A stretch of 47,064 nt of DNA, taken from assembly GCA_002081555.1 (NCBI GenBank), contig KV921212.1:1-47064 (forward strand). Direction: 5' to 3'. A model generated the notes under the pieces. That model was not told the origin of the DNA. It saw only the letters and a list, made by a program, of their open reading frames with translations, and made no database searches. The number at the start of each line of letters is the position of its first letter. Positions within the stretch are counted from its first letter, which is position 1. The position numbers and the translations under genes were made by a program. The DNA is from Protostelium mycophagum (taxonomy: Eukaryota; Evosea; Variosea; Protosteliida; Protosteliaceae). This document shows, piece after piece, positions 1 to 9,500 of this stretch.

Positions 1-229
1 AGGTAAACTCAAAGACAGTCCTGAAATTTAGACGTTGCGCTTCAAGTGCTTTATTACTTGGCCATAACAGCCGTTCTATAAACACTTGAATCTTCCTATG
101 AATAAATTATATTAATTTATTCATTCTTTTTATGTCATTGATGCCTGACAAAAAGCAGTAATAGCCTCTTCTGTTGTTCTTTCAGGTTTGCTTTTTAATC
201 TTCTTGAGCTGCCTCTGCTCTGCTTCTCT

Positions 230-551
230 TCATCTTCTATGTAATTTAGGGGGCAGGTTCATAAGAATCTCTCTATGCTCCTTGGCCATCTTGATGTTGA
301 CCATATTGTTGTTGTAACCCAAATCACTTGTACAGGTACAGTACAAACAATTTTGCTAGAGACTTTCTTGGGGTCCACATGGTAGTTTCATTGTAGACAT
401 CCTTTGGGAAACAGTAGTAATCTTGAATTTTGTTAGAAATTCTTTTGACACTTGTACAATTATTATTTATTAAAATGTTATTATCATCAATAATATTTCC
501 CATACCTTTGGGGTGCAGTGGCAATACCACGTCCTCTCTACTCTCTGTCAC
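230..551 (-). CDS. possible small spliced gene (about 60 aa), unrecognised
   Basis: Minus-strand reading from an ATG at 551 opens MTESREDVVLPLHPK and then meets a good donor (AAAG|GTATGG). A plausible continuation uses the acceptor ATTCAAG and reads DYYCFPKDVYNETTMW, followed by a second donor near 345. It could end MAKEHREILMNLPPKLHRR before a TGA at 232-230. This path is only one of several that the sequence allows. A second open frame rich in Arg and Glu also runs past the stop on the same strand. I recognise no family. The piece may be the 5' or 3' part of a larger gene extending off the left edge. Confidence 0.3.
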
Positions 552-924
552 CTGTAGTTTGATAGTAGGAATTCATATTGACACAAAAAAGTTCTTTATT
601 GTATTATAAACGAGTTTGTCTTAAGATTGTTTTGAATTTGTTTTTATTTTGTTCTGATTTGCAATCAAAACAAAAACAGAACAGTCCAGTTTTATCAGAA
701 CAAAACAGACCAGTCAGAACAAAACAAAACAAGAAAAAGGACTGTTCTGATACTCTTCAGTTTAGATTTGTTATATCACTCAATTCAACACATAAAAACA
801 CCAAGTTACAGAAACAAATATGACAGATTTTTGAATAATATCCGATAATTTAAAAGGGTAATTTGCTTTTTTTTATTCTCTGATATATTTTTAATTAAAT
901 CTAAATTTATTTTTATATAACTAT
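552..924. other. AT-rich intergenic stretch
   Basis: A-rich and T-rich runs with repeated AAAACA-type words. The plus-strand ORF here (578-823) has low-complexity composition (K, N, Q, S) and no splice-supported extension, so I do not call it a gene. The 3' UTR of the coiled-coil gene at 925-1956 probably lies in the right part. Confidence 0.5.
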
Positions 925-1956
925 TTATTGCTCTTGTTTCACCCTATTCTGATATTTTGACAATACTATTCTTGAGAAATCAAGCTGGGTCTGTGCATTT
1001 GCCAATTCTCTTTCTAAATGTCCTTGAAATTTCAGTGAGATTCTGATGGGTTTTTGTCACCTTGTATTAAGGATAATCTTCTGATCTCCTTGCCCTGTTG
1101 TTTTATCTCTTTGTTTTTTTCTACAATCTCTGCCTGGTGTTTCTGATCTATTATGTTTAGTCTAAAGGTCTGAAATCTCATGGAAATCTCGATGAAATCT
1201 CACCTGAGATGGCCTCTGATTCTTTTGATGTCATCACTTCTTTCTCTTGTTGTAGAAGACGTTGATGCAGTTCGTGTACTGTACTGGCTGAGGTTTCTGC
1301 TGCGCTTTTCATTTCCTGGAAATCAAAATGAATTCTGGGAAAAGTTTTTTTGAAATTTCTGGTGGGAAAATTCAAATTCAAATTTTGAACTTTACTTGAT
1401 CCATCTGTGAAACTTCTTCAAATTGGATGATGATTTTCTGCTCAGCACGCTCCAATTTTTCTTTCAATTTGACAATCTCTTGAGTTTTCTGTGAATTTTC
1501 TGCAGTCAAGTCTATGTTCTGCTCCTTCAGGTCTCCAAGTCTTTTCTCCTGCTCTTCCCGCCTTAATTTTTTTCGCGCCTTCTTTTCGACCTTTTTCTGT
1601 GAAGCTTTGGGTTCAGCCTGCTGTTGCTCTTCTTCTCTATGTTGTATTTGTTGTTCTTTACTTTGTTGTTGCTGTTCTCTATGGTGTTGATGTCTTCTGT
1701 GATCTACCACACTCTCTGGGGTTGCTGTTATTCTTCCAAATGCTAGATCATCCAGATCCTCATTCACCTTGACAAGTGAATAATTAGATTGAATATTTTT
1801 TCAAGTGTACATTCTATTTCTATATGTGTGTTTTTTCAAGTGAAAAGATCCGGCTTTTTTAAATGAAAATAAATTGATTCTTACCAGCCAACTATTGACC
1901 TCTTCTTGTTGTATCCCTTGGGATATGTCTTCTTTCTCAACAGATTCTTCTGTCAT
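925..1956 (-). CDS. coiled-coil protein, unknown function
   Basis: Five exons can be joined in frame on the minus strand: 1956-1885, 1767-1396, 1315-1204, 1147-1061 and 1022-925. Phases agree at every junction and the stop is TAA. The start is the first ATG (MTEESVEKED). The product is about 246 aa. Residues 45-90 are rich in Gln, His, Lys and Arg. The rest is a nearly continuous heptad-like coiled coil (LKEQNIDLTAENSQKTQEIV, then KLKEKLERAE). There is no membrane segment or enzyme motif. Introns are 117, 80, 56 and 38 nt, the last being among the shortest in the window. A structural or scaffold role is inference only. No family is recognised. Confidence 0.7.
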
Positions 1957-1982
1957 CTAAACTGCATCATTATATGTCCATA

Positions 1983-2079
1983 ATGTTTATATGAGAAGAT
2001 CTGTGAAAACCTGGATCCTCTTTTCTGATTACAAGAGAGATTCTATGATAGATGTTTATATGAGAAGATCTGTGAAAAC
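1983..2079. repeat. 28-bp direct repeat pair
   Basis: The 28-bp sequence starting ATGTTTATATGAGAAGATCT occurs at 1983-2010 and again at 2052-2079 without a mismatch. It lies just upstream of the start codon of the coiled-coil gene. It could be a local duplication or a repeated promoter element; the sequence does not say which. Confidence 0.85.
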
Positions 2080-2112
2080 ATAGATGCAAAAGAAACCATG
2101 ACCATCAATCAG

Positions 2113-2213
2113 TAAAGACCTGCAGAGTCTGACTCCTGCACGGTAAGCTACCGTGACTCTGAAATCGAGTCACGTTATGTTACCAAGAGCGAGTCGGACT
2201 CTGCAGGTCTTTA
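2113..2213. repeat. inverted repeat with internal hairpin (MITE-like or terminator-like)
   Basis: Arms at 2113-2135 and 2191-2213 are reverse complements over 23 bp with one mismatch; the core is AGACCTGCAGAGTC. The 55-nt loop holds a smaller hairpin, CACGGTA-AGC-TACCGTG, near 2139-2155. The right arm reaches the stop codon of the gene ending at 2214. The element sits between two tandem minus-strand genes. It could be a small non-autonomous element or a structured 3' end. Confidence 0.75.
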
Positions 2214-3316
2214 TCAATGAGTCACAACCCTCACCAGTATACTCTCTTCCTTTCCAGAATCCAGACTCTTTTGCTTTTTTTCAGGGTTTGGATTTGCCTT
2301 TTTCTTTCCAATTCTTTTTTTTGGTGTGGTCTTCTTTGCCCTCTTCTTCTCTTGATATATATGACTGCTCTGATATAATTATTAAATGTAATCACTCCAT
2401 CTCTGTGGCTGTTTTACAGTGTGCAGTGTGCTGTTGATTTATAGAAAGGAAGAATCAAAGTTTAAACTGACCAGTTGCTTGACAAATTTCTTCACGTCCT
2501 TGTTGTCTTGGAACCAATATTCAAAATGTCCCACCACATGGTCTGATCTCATGAGAAACTCATGCTCATTCATGTTTACCTTTGATCGTTATTATTTTAT
2601 ATTTTGATATTTTCTGTATTATTTGAATAATTTCCTGAATTTATTTGGATTTTGTGGGGTTTTGCTGTGAAGGAAGTGATTCAAAAAATGAAGGTTATCT
2701 AAATACACTGAATCATACCAGATCCAAAACACTATTGTAAGTGAGCTCCTCGCCCTCTTTTTGAAGTGATAGAACTGCATTTAAAATCTGTTGGGCCACC
2801 TCTTGTTGGTCTGCAATACCTTCCCAATACTTCTCGTAATCCTTGTGGGGAGAATCAAGCCGGTACCACTTGGTAGGCTGGTCACCGTTCCTTTTAAAAT
2901 TTGAATCTTCATTTTGGCGGGAGAAATACCCACCCTACCCAGTAGATGACTTGATCTGTCTCTGGATCTCGATCGAGACAGAAGAATTCAATGTTTTGTT
3001 CTTGAAAAGGTTGATCTCCTTCATCTTCTGAATCATTATGATCTGAAGGATGAGTGATAGATGGACAAAAATGAGGTTACATTTGGTTTGTACAAGGAAA
3101 CCCTTCAATGTCTTGTTCTGCATACCAGATTGGCCTCCTTGATTGATTTGATTTTCATCCACAAAATGATTGTTCTTGTCCACAAAGCTAAATCGACGTG
3201 CGACTCTGCAAAGATTTAGTTGATTTCTCTGGATACAATGATTAGTCATCTCACAACCACAAGTCTGGATCTTCCTGTTGATGCAGTTCATACTCTTCGT
3301 AATCAGTCCTGTCCAT
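2214..3316 (-). CDS. hypothetical protein with basic C-terminal tail
   Basis: Six exons splice in frame: 3316-3255, 3205-3126, 3042-2939, 2877-2719, 2579-2472 and 2369-2214, giving 222 aa from the ATG in MDRTDYEEYELHQQ. The N-terminal third is acidic. The middle contains a Trp/Tyr/Asp-rich globular stretch (QVIYWPTKWYRLDSPHKDYE, then HEFLMRSDHVVGHFEYWFQD). The last 50 residues are Lys/Arg-rich (KKRAKKTTPKKRIGKKK), which suggests nuclear localisation or nucleic-acid binding. No known family is recognised. It is divergent from the aspartylglucosaminidase gene, with 140 bp between the start codons. Confidence 0.7.
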
Positions 3317-3456
3317 TTTCTGTGATCTGGACGGATCAAACAAGATTTGAAAGTGTGTTCGTCGCCGCAGTGGTGAGAACGAGGATGATTACCGAGGTAT
3401 CTCACGGTAAAGGTTGTCTCCAAAAAGCGACAAGAATTTTCAAACTCAAAAGCGAC
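3317..3456. promoter_or_regulatory. shared divergent promoter region
   Basis: The 140 bp between the minus-strand start at 3316 and the plus-strand aspartylglucosaminidase start at 3457 must hold both core promoters if the start choices are right. It contains TTACCG...CGGTAA arms (about 3389-3410), a hairpin motif seen elsewhere in the window. No clear TATA box is visible. Confidence 0.4.
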
Positions 3457-6371
3457 ATGAACACTCACGCTCGAGCATATGATGATGATCGAGCCATTAA
3501 CGATCCTTTATGGCGCAAGACTTCGATTCGGACCTTCATCGTCACCATTATCATTTGCATGTTCATGAGCTTTATATTATTCCAAGCCTGTATATCTGTG
3601 CAGTCCTCATCCAATATGAATTCTTCGAAATGGCCCCTCGTGATCAATACTTGGACGTTTATCAATGCAACGAGGACAGCCTACCACTCTATGGAGTAAA
3701 TCTCGATTGACAGTGTGATTTCGGCTGATCAAGATGTAGAATGAGCCCTCCAGACGCGAGTCGTCCTGCCCTTGATGGATTGGAGAGAGGTTGTAATTTC
3801 TGTGAGAATCACCCAGAGCAATGCGACTTCACAGGTGATTGATGTCTTCTTTATTGATCAACTGACAATTTACAGTTGGATTTGGAGGTAGCCCAAATGA
3901 ACTTGGTAAGAAATAGATGATTGCTTTCATCTGCATAAGAATCAATTCTTCTTGACATTGCTCAAAATGCAGATGACATATCGACAATCAAAAGACTTAG
4001 CACCTCTTTATTTCTTGCTGATGGACGCAGGCGAGACCACTCTTGATGCGATGGTTATGTGGGCCCCAACGCGCGAAGGTGAGCACTTAAACACTTTAAA
4101 AACCGCAACACAAAACACATGTACTTTTGTCATACAAAGATGTACCGCACATCAAACTACTATAAATTATTTCGCGGTATCTGGATTTGCGGCAGCCACG
4201 CCTTCTCTTTTGTTGCAGCAAAGACGCATCCTTCTGCTGCTCTGTGAACCGTGTGTGCTTTCACAGAACAATTGCACCTGTTGCAAGACGCAACAGCGGC
4301 ATATAGATGAGAGGAACAACTTTGATCCTGTTTGCAATATTATAAACATTAAAATGGATGTCGGATTACTTTCTGAATGAATTAGTTGGGTCGGTTGGCG
4401 CTATGAAGAGAATAAAAAATGCAATCAGCGTGGCCAGAAAGGTCATGGAAAACACATACCACACCCTCTTAATCGGTGGTGAAGCTACTCGTTTTGCCGT
4501 GCAGATGGTACGTTAAATCACATTCGATCTCGTCATGTGATTTTCGCCATACTTGAAATATTTCAACTAAACATTTTTGGAGATGCTCCTTTTGCGGTAT
4601 TTTGTCAGTAAAAAATCAGATTAAATCCAGAAAAAAGCCCAGAATAAATTTCAATTCTTCGGTTGTCATGGCAACTCCAGAAAAATTTAATTTTAGATGC
4701 GAATTTTTTCATGAATTTTCTGGGCTAAAAATAAAAACTTTGACATACTTTGATTTCACAATAAGAACTTTTCATTTAGAAAGATTAAATTAAATCAAAT
4801 ATAATAAAAAACAACAAAATAATAATTTATAGGGTTTTAAAGAGGAAGATTTGACTACAACCAGATCTACAACTCTCTGGAAAAATTGGCAGAAAGCAGG
4901 ACACCAGCCGAATTTTTGGAAGGGTAATTTTATTCTGATAAAAATCCGAAAATAATTTTGAAAGGAAAGCACAACTACACCGATGTAGATGGGGTGAAGA
5001 GAAGTAAAGATGAAGGGGATAAACCAGAGTTTGGAAGATGGAATCACGACACAATCGGGATGGTTACTGTTGACCGGAACGGTGATGTGGCATGCGGTAA
5101 AGTCTCCGATCATCTACAACGGCCGATTTATTTGTGCCACCGACTGTATTGTGGCAAAGCCGTGACCATTTGATCTCACAAGTTGAAAATAATGGACAGG
5201 GGTGTCATCAAATGGAGCCACATTTAAAATCCCCGGGAGAGTGGGAGACGCCCCCATAGTCGGTTCGGGTGCATACTGGTTCGTTGTAGTCACATATCCG
5301 AGTTGTAGACTGACGTGTACAGTGAGAACGACGTCGGAGGAGCTGCAGAGACGGGAGACGGTGACATCATGATGAGGTTCTCACCTTCTGTCCGAGTAGT
5401 GCAGGTTATTATTTTATTGATTTTTTATGCATGTAATATATCTGTGAACATTTATTGTAGTTGTAGTCAAGGTTTGAAATTCTCAACAGTATTGTGAATA
5501 TACATTATGTGTCAACAAATCTGACGGCACAGCCGCGATGCAAGATAAAACGTTGTCGAATCCCCTCGTTGTAATGGTGATATCGTCGGGTTCGTTCATA
5601 TCGACACAGTCTACCGCATCCCTTGCCGCACTGCGAAGTCAAGCGTGTCTGAGCGAGGCCAGTACTAAGGTGGGAGACCACTTGGGAAGCCCTCGTGACG
5701 AACTCTTTTGCTCGCTCACCTTTGATGTCTTCAACAAGTGCAAAGCACATTGACATGAGGTTATGTATTCTTTGCGTCGGGGAAATCCAAGTCTGGTGGG
5801 GTCTTTGGAGCATTTGCGTCAACAGAACTGTGTCATGGGCACGATTAATTGAGACCTTATGTTTCAGTCTCTTGATGTTTTACAGTTGCATTCTCTGTAG
5901 CTAAGAAAAATCAAATATATAATTCTTGGTGGCAAATGAAGTCATTCAATGCATTTTCTGACTGATTTAAGATGATGAGATCTGGGATCCCACCACAAAA
6001 AGCGTGTCAGCTCATGGTCAATGAGATACTCAAATTTTATCCAAAGTGCTCAGGTTTGTTGTTCTCCAACAACTCGCACAAAAGAAAGTCTATATAATAC
6101 CCGTGGAACCTTCAGAAGTTCAACAAACTTTGTCATGAGGAGCCAGAAATGTTCTCGACATATTTTTATCTCGAATACAATCACGTGATGAATCACGGTA
6201 GTTACCGAGAATCTTACCTTTAGAAGATCAAGACTGAAAACGACAGGTGCGATTATTGCTGTAAACAAGCAAGGTGAAGTGGGAGCTGCACAAATGAATT
6301 TGGCCAACGGGTTTCCATTCTGCCAACAGGATTCTACGATGCAAGACGCAAGGATTATCACCGTAAAATAA
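3457..6371 (+). CDS. AGA: aspartylglucosaminidase (N4-(beta-GlcNAc)-L-asparaginase) precursor
   Basis: Lysosomal N-terminal nucleophile hydrolase that cleaves the GlcNAc-Asn bond of glycoproteins. Eleven exons splice in frame: 3457-3695, 3746-3834, 3876-3905, 4031-4078, 4386-4507, 4833-4923, 4965-5096, 5200-5278, 5323-5404, 5972-6053 and 6247-6371, giving 372 aa (human about 346). Family landmarks in order: [53 protein letters not shown], then [11 protein letters not shown]. The last contains the autoprocessing site, and its Thr becomes the catalytic nucleophile. [15 protein letters not shown] and [15 protein letters not shown] follow. Near residues 27-48 a hydrophobic segment ([17 protein letters not shown]) is a signal peptide or signal anchor. 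It begins after 26 polar residues, so a type II anchor is possible. The 567-nt intron 9 holds an antisense ORF. The exon 2 acceptor is chosen on phase and homology. Confidence 0.93.
5505..5822 (-). other. antisense ORF inside an AGA intron
   Basis: AGA intron 9 (5405-5971) is the largest in that gene. On its opposite strand is an ORF of about 105 codons from [13 protein letters not shown] second overlapping frame reads [19 protein letters not shown] and looks more protein-like. A candidate donor (AAAG|GTGAGC) and an acceptor (TTCGCAG) are present, but I could not find a splice that keeps a long frame. It may be a nested gene, a decayed gene fragment, or chance. No family is recognised. Confidence 0.25.
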
Positions 6372-6426
6372 TCCAGAATAAAAGTCAAAAAAACCTATTG
6401 TAGATTCTGCAGTATGTCCCCAGTTG

Positions 6427-6448
6427 TTACCGTGCATTTTCACGGTAA
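6427..6448. repeat. perfect hairpin with TTACCGTG arms
   Basis: Arms TTACCGTG (6427-6434) and CACGGTAA (6441-6448) pair perfectly around a 6-nt loop. It lies between the AGA stop and the histidine kinase start, so it could act in the kinase promoter/5' UTR or the AGA 3' end. The same arms recur elsewhere in the window. Confidence 0.7.
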
Positions 6449-6585
6449 AATTGCAGCCTTACCTCATACGAAATACCTCGGGCACTGGACACTGTTGCCA
6501 TAACAACCCTACTTTTACCCGAATTTCCGCCGTTTTTCAAGATCCGTACCGTGTCAAAATCGTCCTCACGGCATCCGCACAGAAA

Positions 6586-9500
6586 ATGACGGGCTCTTCC
6601 ACCAGCACTGGGTCTAATGAAGACAGATCTGGGGGTGGAGATACCAGCTCTAAGACGGACATCCATACGGATAAAGATTATGAGGTGATTGATTTGTTGC
6701 AGCAGGGTGCCACCTGCTCGATATACAGGGCCTTTGATGTGTCCACCTCCTTTTCCCTTAATATCAAGGTGATATCATGTTTTATTATCAAACTTGAACT
6801 CTGGATATGTAAACACTGATTCATTGGGCTATCAATATTATAATCTGGCGATGGCACTTAGAGGCTGACGACTCATCTCGTCCGACAGGTCCCGCTCGAA
6901 CCTTCTAAAAAACTGCTGGAGAAATACTCAAGAGAGCTGGAGTTTGGCCGACTGTTAAATGGAGTCGATTATGCCATGCAATACGTTGGTCTTAAGAAAT
7001 ATAGAAGATCATTTGCTTTGATCATGGAAGATTTTCATGGAATCTCACTCCAGCAGCTGCTCTCACAGGTATTGAAGAATTTGTTCAAATCTTTTGTTTG
7101 TTTAAAACATGTTCAGGAACTGCTCGGTCTGACAGAGATCCTCAAGATAAGTTTGGACATTGCGGAAGGCCTCGGACAGATGCATCAGAGAGGCGTGATT
7201 CATCTCGCGCTCAGCCCATCACACATTATGATCAATCGAAACTCGTCACCATCTTCTAAATTTATAGATTTCAGCTGTTCTACCGTTTTAAACAAACACT
7301 CTAATACGAGAAAAATTAAACATGTATCACAAACCGAATGGATCTCACCAGGTCAGTCTTTTTCTCAGAAAATTCCAGAAAAATACGAGGAAACTTCACG
7401 GAAAGATCTTGGAGAATATTCTGGAAATTTCTGTGAAAATTCACTGAAAATTCGTAGAACAAACAGGGAGGATGAACAAAGACATAGATTACAGATCAGA
7501 TTACTACACTTTTGGGGTCATACTTTACAGGGTAAGATGTCTTGAAAGAATACCTCGCGGAATGATGAGATATCATAAGCTGCAGAAATAGTTTGAGACA
7601 TCTTGATGTTCTTTTGGCTTGCGACTTGGCTTTTTTTCTGAATGTTTTGAAACGCGAAGAAATTTTGTGCACAAAATTAGATGCAATGATGTCATCTCTG
7701 ATCAACATGATGTCATGACATCCCATGCGACAAGAGGAAGTGTGGCTGAGAGTTGTAGATGGTCACCGGGTGTATGCCTTTCCTGCACAAAGACATGTCC
7801 AAAATGATTTATTCGCTCATCGCGAAAGCGCCCACACCACCATATCAGGTGAGCTTTTCACGTTAACTGACGAGAGATGTGCGGTAACAACTCGATCAGG
7901 TCAATAAAGGGGTTCCGCAGACGGTCAGCAATATCATTATGAAATTAATGGCGAAGAACGCAGAGGACAGGTAAACAATTTAAATTTAAATAAATTCAGA
8001 AAAATTAAATTTGCGAGGAAAATCCAAACATTAAAAAAAATTTATCTATAAAATTGACGTGGAGTAGGTACCAATCAGCATATGGAGTGAAATGCGATCT
8101 ACAACGATGTTTGCAAGAGGTATTGGCAGGCAGAATCAGTGACTTCACTCCCGGTCTCAAAGACGTGAAAAGTATTTTCCAGGTAATTTTTTCTCAGAAA
8201 ATGTCGACAAAAGATGTCGACAAAAAATAAATGTCGACGTGTACAGGTTGTACAAAAATTATACGGAAGAGAAGCCGAGATCAAAATGTTGTTGGAAGCA
8301 TACGATAAGGTTATCACAAAAAAGGTAGACAGCGCGATTGTCATGGTATCCGGATACAGCGGAATCGGTATGTCATCTACAACGACATTTCCCGAAATTT
8401 CTGGGAATCTTCCCCAAAAAATCCGAGAAAATTCCTGGAAATGATTTCTTACAGGAAAAACGTGTCTGATCAATGAGATTCACAAACCATTGACTAAAAA
8501 TCGCGGGTATTTTGTCCAAGGTAAAGTGGACCAATTTAACAGAGGGATCCCGTATAGTTCAATGGTTCAAGCCTTCAACCAACTCATCAAGACCATCTTA
8601 ATGGTACTGTTTTTACGATGATCTACAACGGTGTAAAATGATATGTGATAGGAGAGTGAACAGCAGATGAACTATTGGCGGGAAAATCTGATCGCTTCAC
8701 TGAACGGAAAAGGTCAAGCCATAATCGAAGTCATACACGAGCGTAAGTGACGTCATCATTTACGTATCATTCTGACATTTTCAAGTTGAACACGTCATCG
8801 GATCTCAGCCCCAGCTCGTCCCGCTCCCGCCAAAAGAACATGCTGAGCGCTTCAAATCTATTTTTGTCAATTTCATTTCCGTTTTCACAAAGAAAGAACA
8901 CCCTCTGGTCGTTTTTTTGGACGATCTGCAGGTGAAATTTCGCGGAAATTTCGGTCACGTGATCGGGCTGAGAGATTGACTGGTTGTAGTGGGCCGATTA
9001 TGCTACTTTATTGTTGATAGAAGAGATGTTGACCAATAACATTGTGGGAAATCTACTGATTATTGGCGCGTATAGAGATAACGAGGTGAGTGTTTTTTCA
9101 TCCTCGAATTTCCCGCCAAAATTCAAATTTTGAATCTTCAGGTGGACGCCAGCCATCCTCTCACCATGGTGATGAATTCTTTGGCGCAGAAATCGAAATT
9201 CACAAATATTCAACTGAAAAGGTTAAGTCTGGAAGACATCAACCAACTCATCGCGGATTCAACAAATCTATCAATTGATGTGAGATCATTTTTATTTTTG
9301 TACATTTTTGATTTTTGTTGTAGATTTTCAAGGTTGTAGATTTTTATTTTTGAAAATTTTTAATTTTTGTTGTGAATTTTTATTTTTTGTTGAAATTTTT
9401 ATTTTTGCTGTAAATTTTTAATTCTTTGTTGAGATTTTTATTTTTTGTTGTAAATTTATAATTTTTGCTGTAAATTTTTAATTTTTTGTGCTAGATTTTG

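Noticed and set aside
578-823. 81-aa plus-strand ORF
   Set aside because: Low-complexity K/N/Q/S composition in AT-rich DNA, with no splice sites or homology.
8099-8112. TCTACAACG copies at 8099, 10437 and 11331 as intron motifs
   Set aside because: They lie inside exons (DLQR, DLQQ, LYNA codons), so they are not counted as intronic copies.
8099-8473. 124-aa minus-strand ORF inside the kinase gene
   Set aside because: It is antisense to kinase exons 7-9, whose plus-strand reading has strong family matches and correct splice phases.
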